Notes: generated from the sequence alone by a model not told the origin. Numbered from the stretch's first letter, positions 11,114 to 30,499 are shown. The stretch is 64,000 bases of DNA from Tetragonia tetragonoides (GCA_038025085.1 CM076142.1:6980501-7044500), one strand, 5' to 3'. Numbers and translations are program-made.

Positions 11114-14100
11114 ATGGATCTCTCAACACCTAAATACTATCAACCCCCATCACTGTTTGCATCCCAAGAGGTATGTAATAACTTGTATAATAATTTCCTT
11201 AAACACAAATGTTTGTACTTTTGTGGGTTTCCCTTAATTGTTTATCTTATTTTGAAATTTTGTTGTTTTCACTTATGATTTTACCCATTTTGGCCACATT
11301 CTGAATTTGAAATGAAGTTTCATGGGTTTTTGTGATCAGGGATTACCAGAAGAGAAGACCAAGGGAAACCCATTTGTAGAGGACCAGGACCCAATTTGCA
11401 AGCTCAACCTGAAAGAAACAGCTGAGTTTGTAAAGTCATTTCCAATAGCAATGAGTAATAATGGGACTACTCAATCAGCTCAAAGGAGGAGAGAGAGAGA
11501 AAGTAGTGTTTTTTCTGGGAATAATTTAATGGTGGGAAGAAAAATGGAGGCACCTTCAACACCAGGAAGGCCAATTTTTAGCTTTAGTGTGTCAAGAAGA
11601 AGTGTTCCTTCAAAGTGGGATGATGCTGAGAAATGGCTAATTGGTGGTGGTTCTTGCCATGAATCACCTGCACACCATGGTTTTCATGTTAAGCAGCAAA
11701 GTGAGCCTTCAAGGAACTCAATTTCAAAGGCAATGGTGAGAGAAATTGTTTGCAAGCAGCAACAAAATCAAGTGTTTTCTGACAAGTCTAGGCTTAGTGA
11801 TTGCCAACTTAGCTCTGTTTCTTCTTTGGAGGACCATGATAATCAGTTCAATGGGGTATTAGGCCCTGTAGATGTGCCCTTAAAAGGTAAGCTATTTTTT
11901 TTTTTTCAAATTTGAGCTTTTAGGGCACTTTCCTATAATGATTATCCCTCTTTTCATTCTCACTAATTTGTGCCCACAAAAGACTCTTTTGTACTGATAA
12001 ATTTCCTGTCTTTTTGTTGTGGGTTTCTCCAAAAGTTTCAAAATTGAAAATCCATTTAGCAAAAATGTGTGAAATTTGACATGCTTGCTGTATGTACTGT
12101 GGTATGCTTGATAATTCTGTGTCACATTTGTGCAAGTTTGCTTTCTGTCCCTAAACCTGCAAAAGAAGGATTTTTTGTGCAAGTTGATTTTTTCTTTTCT
12201 CTGTATAATAACTTGCTGCTTATGAACTACACCTAGTTGCTTGAGATTCTCTTATGTATAAAGAAACCAATTTTCAGAACCATTGACAGTAAAATTGACA
12301 AACTATACAATGCAGATAAGTTCACAGATGAAATAGGCCCAATTGTCCCCAATTTCAGATACTCAGAACCCACAAAGGAAGCATTTTTCTTCAAAAGCCA
12401 AAAGCTTCAAGATGAGCCAATGAAAGATGCTTTCACAGAAGTAATCCAATTCCAAGAGGTGAAACATAGGGACATTGGCACTGAGATGACCCCATTAGGT
12501 AGCTCAACCACCTCAAGGTGCAATACACCCTTTATGAGCACCTCTCCCATTAGGCACAACACTCCGGCCAGCCGTTCGGGCCCGTTAGCAATGTTGGCAG
12601 AATCCAACTCCATTGACATCACAAAACAGCTGCAAGAGTGCCACCTTGCCAAGCTTCAAACGGGTTCGACACAATTTGATTCGGTGACGAGCAATTGGAG
12701 CTCCAAGGAAGAGGAGGAAGAGGAGATATCCAAGAGTTTGAGGCATTTTGAGATGGGGAGGAGGAGTGTTTCTGTTTCAGAATCTAGAGCTTGTGCTTGG
12801 GAAGAAGAGGAAAAGACTAAGTCCTGTCTTAGGTGAGTACTAAACTAATCATAGGAGCTAAACTTTACCTTTTTCATTATTGAACTTTGTTACTAAATGA
12901 TTTGGAAATATTGGTTTATTAAGGTATCAAAGAGAAGAGGCCAAAATCCAAGCATGGATAAATCTTCAAACTGCCAAAGCAGAAGCTCAGTCAAGGAAAC
13001 TAGAGGTACTGTTACATCTTTCCATGTCTTTCTTTTCTTGCTATGTGCTTTATTCACTGAGGACTTAAAAGGGCAAATATAGTTAGTACCCTTAAAAAGA
13101 TCAGTGTGCTCACAAGTTCCAAATAAATGTTCAGATTTTAACTTCTTTCAAAGAACACGAACTAAAATCAACCTAAACTATCACATCCACGATATCGAAC
13201 CCGGGGGAAGGGGCAGATTTCTTCAATTTGCCATGGATGCAAATGGAAATACACAGCTATCTATGAAGGATTACAAATGTGATGCCTAATTAATTACTCC
13301 TAACAGTCCTAAGCCTTGGCATAGCAGTAATGCAAGTGCAAGTGCTTATCAGCTTGCATGATTAATTCAAGTTTGTTAATTAGCACCAAAACTTAGGTCT
13401 AAACAATGCAACTTTGGTTAAGCGCCTATAAACAAACACCAAATCTTGGTAGTTAATTTGTGTGGCAGTATTTTGTTGACTGGTATTATTAGTTCGAAGA
13501 CTGTGTTTAAGATTTTGTTTACAAGCATGCATTATCCATCTCGAGCCAAACGCGGCATTAACTTAAACAATATTCCCCCTTACCCCCCTTAAAATAAATA
13601 ATGTGAATGTGTGATCTCTTAAAAAAAACTGGTGTTCTTATCTGCTTCTCATTGAACAAGTACCTTGCAAAACCCAACAGGTGCTACATTGCTTCTTTAG
13701 AATCATGCTTTGAGTGTAAGTAAAAGAAGAGAAAAAAACAGTAAAAAGTGATGCAACTTTGGATACTTTATAAACATGAAACCTTCGATTGAGAGACAGC
13801 TGTTTCTGATATTGTATTCTGTGTATACCCACGTGATGTTCTTGCATCGATTGAATATACTTTTGAAGATTTCAGTTTGGAATATTCTACCAATTTTATG
13901 AAAACGTTCTTATATCAGTAGGGTATGAGAACTTATCTCCATATATGTTGGACGTTTTTAAGTTTTGTGCATTGAAATAGTTCTGGTCTGAAAATGCTCT
14001 GATATGAACATTCCCAAATTCACCATATTGAGACAACAGACAGTAGATGGTAATATTTTGGTTTTGTGTACTAGAATAGAGGCTCTTTAGGGTCGATGTT

Positions 14101-14642
14101 TAACATAGTAGTAAGCAATTAACCCAGCGTCAACCAAACATTTTTCTTCGTGGTAATGTTGTACATTAGCTAGCGATAGATGAGGTCGAATTAAGGTCTA
14201 TAGTTAGAGATCCTAACTGCGTTACATATATATGCAAGGAAAATGAACAACTACCCGAGCTACACCAACGAGAAAGTTGTCAGAAACTTCAAACTTGATT
14301 ACTAGTCTAATGCAGTTTTGGTTCTCACATACTGTTACTTTCCTATGGGTATCCACTCTCCGTTTGTCTAATTCATGTCCAATCTCGAAATGGAAATATG
14401 AACAGGTGAAAATACAGAAGCTGAGATCGGATTTAGAAGAGAAACTGATGAAGAGGATGGCAATAGTGCACAGAAAAGCAGAGGAGTGGAGAGGAGCTGC
14501 CCAGGTTGAGCACTCGGAACAAATAAGGAAGGCGACTGAACGCGCCCAGAAGTACATGTTGAACAACCACCGCCACAACACCCATCTCTCGCCTCACATT
14601 ATTTCATGTGGCTGCATCCCCTGTACTACTACTACTAATTAA
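11114..14642 (+). CDS. Remorin family protein (long N-terminal type, group 5/6-like)
   Basis: Five exons with consistent phases: 11114-11170, 11340-11886, 12316-12832, 12924-13005 and 14406-14642, giving 479 residues. The ATG at 11114 opens the short first exon MDLSTPKYYQPPSLFASQE. Residues 20-373 are a long, Ser-rich, probably disordered region with SFSVSRRSVPSKWDDAEKWL and STTSRCNTPFMSTSPIRHNT, hallmarks of long plant remorins. From about residue 375 comes the C-terminal remorin domain: YQREEAKIQAWINLQTAKAE, then KIQKLRSDLEEKLMKRMAIV, a predicted coiled coil. The tail includes CGCIPC, cysteines typical of the S-acylated remorin membrane anchor. Remorins organise plasma-membrane nanodomains and plasmodesmata and often act in immune or hormone signalling. 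Intron 4 (13006-14405) is long and holds no gene. Confidence 0.92.
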
Positions 14643-16913
14643 CATTTGGTGAAAGAAAAACTTCACATTAATTTTTACATATGGTATCATAGTATTTCAC
14701 TAAAGGTCATATGAGCAAGTACAAATAACTGTGCATTGCTTGTTAACTTTTCTTCACATAGGATTTCACATGAAAACACATAGGTCCTGATCTCTAGAGT
14801 AAAATCCAAATGTTTCCTAAGAGCCTAACCTAAGATCAAGGTCGGTCCCATGTTGGAGATTTAGAGACTGGTATTATTGCTTCAACAAAAGACAGTACAT
14901 ACGATTATGATTGAAACAAAACTGGAAATAGTAATTGTCCTGTATGAAAACAGATATAGTAAAAAGATAAGACAGAATATCCCTAAACAAAAGCCATTGA
15001 GGCCTAGCTAGCAAGGGGATCTGTGAGGTTACGTACTTCAAAGTGCCTTAAAATCAGCTGAAAATTTAAAAGTAAGTTGGTAGCTCAAATGTCACAACTC
15101 ACAAGAACAATTATCTTAGGCATATGCACGGTAGTATTGGGCCTATTGGCATACAAGATACAACAGATCAAAGGGAAAGGGCCAAAGGGGGAAGAAAGTA
15201 ATTACAGTAACGCTTATGATTTATTTATTTTTACCAAACAAGTACAAATCTTGCTTTGTGGTGCCTTCGATCTTTGGGTGCTTGTTGATATTATGTAGCA
15301 TGTTTGTACAATTAACAAAGCTCGTCTGATCGATGAGTTGTAAGGGTGTTTTAAGCTTTCTAGAAGGGGATTAGGAGGGAGCGGTTTGACAGGGAAAATA
15401 GGGGGGAAAGTGAGGGAGTGGTTTGAGAGGGAAAATAGGGGGAAAAGTAAACGATACTCATAAACTAGGCTAAACACGCTCTTCGTCTGATCAACGAGTT
15501 TTGAATATCATCTCCATTTAAACAAGTTGTATCGTCCGCTATTGTTATGCAGCCATCACTTTCAAGCACAACCCTCCTCTAATATGGCAAAAGTAACTAA
15601 TTTTCCACAAAAGAGTAAAGGGGATTTACTAGATCAAGTAACCCAAATAGAACCAATAATCATAAACCCTTTAATGCTAAAATGTGACAACCAATCCATA
15701 ACCGGAAAAAGAAATCAGGTTGATGTGTACCATTCACCAATCACCAAAATGCTAGAATTACAAGAAACCGAAAAGACCAAAATAATGAATCCAAGAAACA
15801 CTGAAACAAGTTCAAGTTGCTCTGACATATTTAATGGACGGTCATATGGCCACCAGTGCCATCAAGCTAAAAAGAGCTAGAGATTTACAGAGAAAGAACA
15901 GAGAGCTATCAGTAGCAAGATTTTTGAAGCACAATCACTGCAGCTAGATCCTAGCTCGATAGATCGCTTGGTATCTTGTTGAAATTATTGGCTCATTAAC
16001 ATAAAACAATGAAGATTGAAACATTCTATGATCTGAAATTAGAAAAGGACTTTTAGTAGTTACCTAAAAGAAAATTTTGGAAAATGAAAATGATAAGTAC
16101 CCAAAAAATATTCAATCCCTCGTTGTTTTCCCAACAAGACATTCCTCTTTGGTCGCTAAAAGAAGGCACAAAGATCAATGAAAACGACCTTTTAGATTAA
16201 GATCGGGATGAAATGAAACTAAAGATATCTGTCAAAAACTAAAGTTGAACCAGTAAGTCGAATTCAGTTCCCATTATTCTCTTCTCTGAAAATAACTACC
16301 CGTACAATTTTCCGTAAAGCCACTAAATTGTTAACCACAAAAAAAAGCTACATTTCAATAAGCTAGCTCCCTCATCGACAATCGAGACATCTAACCGTTA
16401 GGTCGAGTGGTTTGGATAGGCTGAACGGACTTCAACCCCACAACACCCCGTGCAAACCAACCAGCACCAAGGTGACGATAGGTACAAAGAAAAGAAAAGC
16501 AGTCCAGTTGTAGTATTTATGCCTCTTTTGGAAATCTTCATCATTTTAAAAGCCCTCTGTCCTAGTGGTCTTTCGATGTGAGGAAGTTGGATCAGAGTCA
16601 CAGTAACTCATTTTGAGCATGAAGTGCAGTAACTCAGTAAGAATGAAGCCAACATTTTACAATCTACACAATCTGATGCTCATAGATAGCTCCGTCAACA
16701 ATAAGATCACCATCTCAAACAAGGCATTCAAGTATTCAATTGGAAGCTAAGAACTCTCTGACTGCCTGAATGCAGATAATATTCCTACCGGAACTAAAAC
16801 CGAAGCAACGAACTAAATTCCCAAAAAAACTGATTCAGATATCTAAACCATGGTCAAGATCACCAAACCTTATTAAATACTCGTTTAACTCAAGAGCACT
16901 TAGTCATATATCT
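14643..16913. other. Intergenic region between remorin and AlaAT
   Basis: No confident gene. Two weak frames on the + strand stand out. One, at 15092-15298, encodes a 68-residue protein with one hydrophobic segment (TIILGICTVVLGLLAY). The other, starting at ATG 15584, encodes a Lys/Asn-rich product that ends at 15880. Neither matches a family I know. A direct duplication of about 40 bp (GGTTTGACAGGGAAAATAGG type) lies at 15375-15445. The last ~300 bases probably contain the AlaAT 3' UTR. Confidence 0.35.
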
Positions 16914-22870
<5,957 letters not shown>

Positions 22871-23259
22871 TGCCGTTCAAATCAATGGGCAAAATATGGT
22901 AATTTATAAAACTTCTAAATTTTGGGGGTTTTTTGGGGAAATCTGAATTTGACCCACTGATTTTTGGACGAATTGGCAGCACCCCTTTGGTTCTCACAAT
23001 TTGGGAATTAATATTAATTTTTAGTAATTGAAAATTCAAACGAAAAACAGGCCTTTGGACGCGGTATACAGATGCTACCCACAGGAAATTTCCAAGTTTG
23101 TTTTCTGTCGCTCTCTCTCAATTCTCTCTCTGTGTCTCTGATCCCGTTTTCGGACAAGGTAAAGAAAAATGGAATACTCTGATTTTTTTATTTTTTTTTT
23201 TGAGAAGAGAATAAACTGAAAGTCGCAATTGAATTAAATTAGGGGGTTGCTAAATACAA
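22871..23259 (-). promoter_or_regulatory. Proximal promoter and 5' UTR of AlaAT
   Basis: About 390 bp separate the AlaAT start codon from the transposable element at 23269. A CT-rich tract (23105-23140) reads as GA-rich on the sense strand. No specific regulatory element was assigned. Confidence 0.35.
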
Positions 23260-23268
23260 TATTATATT

Positions 23269-24291
23269 GGAAAATTCGACAAAAATAATCCCAAGTTTAA
23301 GCGATCCGACAAAAATAATCCCAAGTTGAAAAGTGTATAAAAATAATTCCAAATTGTCATTTTTGTCATAAAAATGGACCGTTAACTTAAACGGTCTAAT
23401 CCTCATTGACTTCATTAATTCTCTTAACTTAATTTACCTAATCCTCCATCTCTCTCCTCTTCCTCTTCCTCCCATCTCCCTTCCTTTCTCTGTCACATCT
23501 TCCACCACCACCCTCCCTCTCTTCAGCCATGACCACTACGCAGCTCTCCCCCACTATGTTTTGATCTCCATCCTCCCCACTGCCTCCCATATACACTTTC
23601 TCCTCCGACCGCTACTTTGTCTCTATATCCATCACCCCATCTCTCTCATCACCATCTCCACCATCACTCCATCTCTCTTTTCACCCCACCTCTCCCTTAA
23701 GGCCTTAACCACTGCGGAATTTGCGAACCTGGATGGGTAGTCGGCGTATTTGAGACGCGATAAGATGTTCTTGTGGATTCGGGTCATGGTGTTATGGGGT
23801 TAGTGGTGGTTGTGGTGGATGGCGTTTTGGAGAGGAGAGGGAGTGGTGGGGGGGCGGACGATGGTGGAGAGTGGTGAAGGAGCTGGAGGTGGAACTGGTG
23901 GTGGTGGAGTTGTGGCTGGTTGCTGAGATGGTGAGGAGGGACATAGAAGGGGTTTGATCGATCTTGGTGGTGGTGGGCTGGTGGCTGAGGGTCAGGTGGG
24001 TGGTGGGTTGCTGCGTGAGAAGGAAAGAAGAAGGAGAGAGGAAAATTAGATCTGACTGGTGGGGTTTTTATCCATTTTTGAAAATTTTCTTATTATTAAG
24101 AATTAATAAACATTAATACTATGATAATTAACGATAAGTAGGTCCAATAATTAGCGTTAATCTTAACCGAGTTAGAGTGGGTCTATTTTTATGACAAAAA
24201 TGACAACTTGGGATTATTTTTGTACACATTTCAACTTGGGATTATTTTTGTCTGATCGTTCAAACTTGGGATTATTTTTATCAAATTTTCC
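23269..24291. mobile_element. Non-autonomous TIR transposon, MULE-like (1,023 bp)
   Basis: The ends are inverted copies of about 115 bp (23269-23385 and 24175-24291), both built from a repeated AAAAATAATCCCAAGTT motif. A perfect 9-bp direct repeat TATTATATT flanks the element at 23260-23268 and 24292-24300, the target-site length of the Mutator superfamily. The interior carries CT-rich then GGTGG-rich DNA and no transposase frame. It sits about 400 bp upstream of the AlaAT start codon. Other superfamilies making 8-10 bp duplications are possible, but 9 bp with long TIRs favours MULE. Confidence 0.85.
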
Positions 24292-24300
24292 TATTATATT

Positions 24301-25321
24301 TCCGTTGTTTTTAAGGTGTGTTGGTCCAAGACTTCAAGTCAAACCTTTTTTTTTTTTTTTTTTTTTCCGGACCTGAATTGGGTATATGTTTATGTGAGGA
24401 GGAAAATTTTACAGAGGAAAATCAAAATATAAATCACCAAGTGTGTTGACACAAATGATAAATCACCTTAATTTTTCTAGCAATGTTGCCGATTGAACAA
24501 ATTTCAGCGAAATGCATCATGATTCATATTGATCATTTTAGGATTTTGCACCAAGTGTGTGTTTTTTTTTACATGTCTAACGATCGTTTCAGTTGAGTTC
24601 AGTTCAATTCAGTTTTGTATGGTTTAATAATTTAGTCAATTCAGTGCAATTCAATGATATTTTGAAAAAAAAGACACACCCCAAATAATCAAACCATCGA
24701 TTTTTTATGTGAAAAAGAAAGGTAACCAATAGTCCAATAATACTACTCCTACAAAATAAGAAAAGAAATATACAAAATAGGACCTCTAAAATTTGCACAT
24801 GTTTTTTGTCTTCTTTACAAATATCCAAATCTTATGTTAATTTTTGACAAGCAATTAAAAGATCTGACTTATTAAGGATGATTTTGACATCTAGCAAAAT
24901 GTGTAGTTGATACAATCATATTCATTATTGATTTCAAAAGAATCAAAAAATATTCTACTGATTTAGAAGTTTCATTCAACCGTAAAGATAATTAAGGTCC
25001 ATTTTCATGTCATCTCCTCTAAACCGAACATTTTACGGAAATTTCATGAGATATTCTCAAAATTCAAAACTTTTGCACCACATATACAAAATCTGGAATG
25101 ACAACTTAACGCCGTCGAGTTAGTCAATTATAAATAATGAAATAACTATTTTGCCCCCAATATCCTAATGTGAAAAAAACCAAAATTTAGATATATATAA
25201 ATCAAAGCTTGCATAAGATTAAGATATTTCAAAAAAAAAAAAAAAACAATTATTTAGTTGCAACCTCTGTAAATCTATGATTGCATGACAAAATCAAAGC
25301 AATAATAATGGAACTTAATTA
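24301..25321. other. Intergenic AT-rich DNA
   Basis: No gene is seen. Contains a T18 tract at 24345-24366 and an A15 tract near 25231. The part next to 25322 probably includes the pectinesterase 3' UTR. Confidence 0.4.
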
Positions 25322-28300
25322 TCAAAGACCAAGAGAGAATGGAAAACCAGTAGACCTTAACCAACTACCACCAGCAATAAACTCTCCAGGAGTATATTGC
25401 TTAGCCTCAGAATCACTAATTACTCTTCTAACCCCTTTCCACTTAACCCTCCTTGATGTATCCGAACCTGAACCACTATTTTTGTACTCTGCATAATACA
25501 AAGTATTAATGGCGAAATTCCCATCCCACTCATGCCACCCTGCCGGATGAATAACATCATCTATCGACGATTGCATGATTATGGTTCTCGCATACTCCTT
25601 CCATGGTCTACCTAGATACGTAGAGAAACTTCCCTTCACGGCTTGTAAATCCTTTGTGGCTGAAATTTGTGATTTTTGGATCACAATGCCGGTGTTTTGG
25701 TTCGGGTCAGTTCGAGATTGGGCTGTCACCATGTTCTTTTGGCTTGGGTTTGGCTTCCTAGCGTGGATGTCACAATCTTGAAAGACTACAGCTGCGTTGC
25801 CAAAGATGAAGTCGACCGTGCCTGCAATTAGGCATTCACAATAAAGTTGTTATACTTTTTTACTGACAATGTCTTGACTTAGTGGTTAAAACTGAAGTGT
25901 TGGGCCGTGCATTAATTATTTTGTACCGACTTTTGTGCCTGATCTGCACCGAAAAAAAAAAGCCTTTAAATTTCGACTTACCTGCAATAAAGCAGTTGAT
26001 GAAGAATTGACGACTATTGTGAACGTAGAGGGTGTCTTGGTAGGCTAGGATGTCACATTGGTAGAAGGCGGTAAGGTCCGCGCTTACACGAAGGGCCACT
26101 GCTTGGTGCTTTGATGGACCAGCCGTGTTTTGAAAGGTCAAGTCTCGTGCTAGGAAACCTTCTCCATTTACAGCTGCATTATTGGTTAAGAAATAATTGT
26201 CATATAAGTATGGAGTAAAATAATGAACACATATTCTAAAAAAAAAAGTGAATAATAAATACGGTGAAACACTAATAGATCCAATTTATAACCATCTTGA
26301 AACTTGCTTTGTCTATTCTCGACCTCGTGTAGAGGAGACCATATAATTAGGGCAATGCTTCTAGAGAATATGAAAGCATATCTAAGTCGTTAAATTTCAA
26401 ATTTAACAATTCAAAATAGATAATATAGCAGGGGAGTGTGTGAAAACAATGATTCCGATTTAAATCGAATAGACCAAATTCCGTGTAATTGTTTCCCTTC
26501 TTTTAGCCTTTAAGTCGATGGATATGTAAATGGATGTCTAAGATTGATGTACTTTCATACCATCACCTTTAAACTTGTCGTATATATTGTGATAGGTGTT
26601 TCTTCCTACGCTTTGCACTACAAAAGTACATAAAGCAACCGGGCTCACTCTTTATATTATGCTCGTGACTGTGAAGAAAAGAATTCATAGTACTTCATGA
26701 TTAATACTACATCTCTAGAAAACTACTACCCCCATTTCTGAAAAATGATAACATTTACTTTTGCACGGTCTCCAATACTCCATGAATATTTGTGTTTATA
26801 TGAATACATAAACTATAAAAATTAGATTTTCCGAAAGTACTAATTAAAACGAATCCAACGATAGTATTTTTACATTGTAAATCCTTATATTTTTTCCGAA
26901 ATCAATGGTCAAAGTTTGTAAAATTTGACCTTCAAAAAGTAAATGTTATCATTTTTCAGAAACGGAGGTAGTACATATTCGGACCACTGAGCAGTGAGCA
27001 GTAAAAGGACCTCACATAAAATCAATTTAGATCAATCAAAATGTTTTTGACCTTTTTATGTTTGCCTTTTTTGGAGATTATATTCTGTGTTCTTTCCATG
27101 GAATTTACAGAGGAAAAAGCAGATTTCATGTCGGTGATATATGGTCTCCAAATAAAGCTCTATTATCCTTTAATTTATTCCAGTCATCTTTACACTTACA
27201 CCCGTGATTTATGCAAATTAATCAATTAAGTTATTCTTTCTACATTAGGCTAAAAAGTTACAAACAACTCGATCTTATTAGAACATTATGAAGATCATTT
27301 TCTATATCATTTTGTTAAATCAAATTAGCTTTCAATCTCCATAATGTGCAAATAATGGTTCACATAACATGTATATAGTCATGATTTGAGATTTAATTAC
27401 TTGATAGATTTTGAACTACTTTTCTTTTAAGGTGAGAAAAATATTTGGACAAAATATCATGGATATATGATGTGTTATTTTCATTTACCCTCAAGGAACA
27501 ACTAACGTGCTATATGATTTGAAGTGCTGCATAATGGAAAAACTTTCCAACACATGCATGAATGAACAAGAAGCTAAGGGAATTTGAGGCTAGCAAGCTG
27601 GGGGGGGGGTGATAAATTGATAATGCGCCTTGCGCCAGTTGCACAAAGATGAGAAAATTAGGGCTCTGTCGGTTAATTGTTCGCACTGCTCTTTCGCTCT
27701 CAAATATGAGAAAATCCAATCAAGCTCTCATCAAGTGGCAATATATTGTGAAGATCAGCACACAAAAAAAAAAAAACAACAACAATGGGTCTTAATTATA
27801 TGAGACCGTTTCAATATGAGTCAACTTTTATATCGAAGCCTAATGTCAACATGGACGTCAGGTTTGTTTTTGAGATAATCTGATCACATTGAGACGATCT
27901 CACATAATCACATTGTGAAGATCATTTACTATATTTCTATAACTTCACATTTTTTGGACTAAGCAGTAAAAGGTTGGTCTGTAGTTATACTTTTAAAATA
28001 TCACTTTTTTATAAGTTTTATAGCTAGTTATAGGATTATAGTTATTCACGGTAAAAATGTCATCTTGAACATTATAAAAAGTCAAATGAAAAAAAGAATA
28101 AAGAAGGTAGACAGTATTAAACATAGGGAATTTGGCATGAGTACTCATTAATTGAGGATGGAGATTGAGCAAGTAATGCTTACCAACAGTGGCAGAATCA
28201 TAGGTAGTACTTCCATCAACCACATTTTTACTCCCAGTAATAATAGTCTTTGTTCTTCCTTCTCCCACAAACATAATATTCGTCTTCTTTTTACTAATCA

Positions 28301-29264
28301 CCACATTCTCCCTATACACACCTCCTTTAATCCTAATCACATACCTCGTCTTACTCTTCTCCGGTGCCGCCGCCACCGCCTCCGCTATCGTCCGGTGGTC
28401 CCCACTCCCGTCTCCCGCCACCACCTTGTTCGCCTTGATGGGACCCGCGGTCGCCAACACCCTCCGGTCCTCGCTCGACAACCACCGTGGGGCTGATGGG
28501 GCCCACCTATCGTCGTCGTAAAGCCGCCTTTTGTTGGTGGCCTTGTTGGCTGCCATGTCAGCATCGCTCATGTTGTTGAACATGGCTAGGGAGTTGCTAC
28601 ACATATGTTCAACATGGACTTGCCCCTTCTCTAGCGCTTCCCTCACGTGCCTATCGGCTTTCGCGTGAGAAAAGCCGTCGAGGCACGTGACTTGGTTGGT
28701 TATGGCTGAGGATATGAGTGTTTTGATATCATCCACATAATCTTCAAAGGACTTACCGTTCTTACCCTTGTTACTTTTTTTATTACTATTATTGTTATCG
28801 TTATAGCTCTCGAGGTCCTTTAAGGTCCCCTTGAGCTCATCTAGAGTCTTGTCGATAGTCTCAAGACAGTCGCGGAGGGCGTTCTTCTCACGACGTGTTA
28901 GGTTTTTTTGACGAGTCTTGATGAGTTTCTCTACGACGAAGAAGTTGTGCTCCACAACGGTGGTGGTACGGTTGAGGGAGAGGGCAATTATGTCTTTTTT
29001 CGTAGCGATTTTTTCGACAAAATGGCTAGGGGAAGTGGCTACAACGTTGTAGCAAAGGTCCGGGTATAGGGTGCTACTACATGAGGATTTGACAATGGCG
29101 TGTGTTGACGGGGAGAGTTTGTGGTTGTGGTTGTGGTTGTCATTTTGACGGGATGATTTGATTCCAACGGCAACACTTATGGTGAGAGCAATTAGTAAAA
29201 GGGTGGAAAGAAGGGCTAGGATGAGCTTTTTGTGTTTCTTGGGTAGCTCTTTCATATTGGGCAT
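25322..29264 (-). CDS. Pectinesterase with N-terminal inhibitor pro-region (type I PME)
   Basis: Three exons: 28184-29264, 25982-26173 and 25322-25821, phases 1 and 1, giving 590 residues. A signal-anchor segment (LILALLSTLLLIALTISVAV, about 14-33) leads to a PMEI pro-domain at roughly 55-225 with the expected cysteines (C62, C71, C133, C194). Two basic processing-like sites follow, RRLY (246-249) and RRVL (267-270), then the pectinesterase domain from about 278. Catalytic residues are in place: Q385 in HQAVALR, Q407/D408 in YQDTLY, D429 in VDFIFGNA, and R496/W498 in YLGRPWKEY. The enzyme demethylesterifies homogalacturonan in the cell wall after pro-region removal in the Golgi. A His/Asn tract and an Asn/Lys-rich insert near 155-172 lengthen the pro-domain. 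Intron 1 (26174-28183) carries a MITE. Family assignment is secure; the isoform is not. Confidence 0.95.
26726..26971. mobile_element. Stowaway-like MITE in pectinesterase intron 1
   Basis: Terminal inverted repeats start CTACCCCCATTTCTGAAAAA and extend about 40 bp (matching AATGATAACATTTACTTT). TA dinucleotides flank the element at 26724-26725 and 26972-26973. At 246 bp with no coding capacity it fits a Tc1/mariner-derived MITE. Confidence 0.85.
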
Positions 29265-29831
29265 TTGATCACTTCTATAGTGGTATTTTTAGATAAGAAA
29301 TAAAGAAGAGCCAATGCCTGTGTGTTTTGAAGAGAATGTTGTGATTTAATTAATTTGGTGCTTACATAGAAGTAGATGATTGAGAGTGGACAAACAATAT
29401 GTTTTGGTGACAATGTTTTCATTATCATGCCTCCTTTTTAAAGAGGTGGTGGTCATGACTTGACAAAATATGCTTTAAAGTTTAGAGCAGTACAAATCAT
29501 TGAGGAGAGTAATTTTAATTTATTACTTTATTTTTTTTACGGCTAGTGATGTTTCTGATTTGCTGGATAAGCTTGAGCTTCATACACATGGAAAACAGAT
29601 TAAATTTTGAAACAAATGTGTCTCTCCTAATTACTCTATTACACATTCTTCATACGAAGGGTTTTTATATATATAATGTCCCAAACGCAAAACATAATCT
29701 TTCGACGTATATAATGTACACTTTTAGCTTTTCAAAATGAAGAGAAACTATCCTATTGTCAATAAATAAATACATCGAGCAAGAGGTACTTTTGGAGCGC
29801 GATTGTGTGAAGCAATTTGCACTCTTTCAGT
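29265..29831 (-). promoter_or_regulatory. Upstream region of the pectinesterase gene
   Basis: AT-rich DNA between the PME start codon and the MULE target duplication. The MULE inserted 577 bp upstream of the PME start codon. No gene is seen. Confidence 0.35.
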
Positions 29832-30058
29832 ATTCTAAATGTGAATTGCTAAATACCGCTCCTTTTTACCACCTACCGCCCCCCCAAATTCCAATATTAC
29901 CCTCACTCACTCTCACTCACTCTCACTCACTCATCTTTCCTCTCTTCCTCACTCTCACTCATCCTTCCTCACTCACTCTCACTCATCCTCATCACCACAC
30001 CATCACACCGGCAACCACTCACGGCACCACCACCACCACCACCACCAACAACAACGGA

Positions 30059-30130
30059 ATGTCAGGGGCTAGCGGCAGCGGCGGAGGCTTCGACGGCGAG
30101 GGAGGCGGCGACCGACGGCATCGCGGGGGG
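30059..30130 (+). other. Possible first exon of the PMD gene inside the left TIR
   Basis: An ATG opens 24 codons (MSGASGSGGGFDGEGGGDRR...) and ends at a GTAACT donor in phase 0. The next plausible acceptor (GATAG before 30697) would join it in frame to the PMD start. The right TIR has a matching arrangement for the transposase. This is a prediction from phase and symmetry only; translation could equally start at 30697. Confidence 0.35.
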
Positions 30131-30267
30131 GTAACTTTTCGATTTTTTTTTTTTTTTTTTTTGTTTGAATTGAATTTTTTTTGCCTTGAATTGAATTTTT
30201 TTTGCCTTGAATTGAATCGCGAACTTATGAATCGAAGTTGTGTTGAATTTTTTTTTTTTTTTGTGAC

Positions 30268-30489
30268 GATCGTCTGCCGATCTCGACTCACCCTTGGGTG
30301 AGTCGTCTGCGACCGGCGACTCACCCAAGGGTGAGTCGTCTGCCGATCTCGACTCGCCCAAGGGTGAGTCGCCGGTCGCAGACGACTCACCCTTGGTGAG
30401 TCGAGATCGGCCGACGACTCACCCAAGGGTGAGTCGAGATCGGCAGACGACTCACCCAAGGATGAGTCGCCGGTCGCAGACGACCGACA
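30268..30489. repeat. Subterminal array of 33-bp palindromic units, left arm of MULE
   Basis: Six to seven units each contain the near-perfect palindrome ACTCACCCTTGGGTGAGT. Spacers alternate between CGTCTGCCGATCTCG and CGTCTGCGACCGGCG, then invert to CGAGATCGGCAGACG and CGCCGGTCGCAGACG in the second half. The array is therefore itself roughly symmetrical. An equivalent array is in the right arm. Confidence 0.9.
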
Positions 30490-30499
30490 AAAAAAAAAA

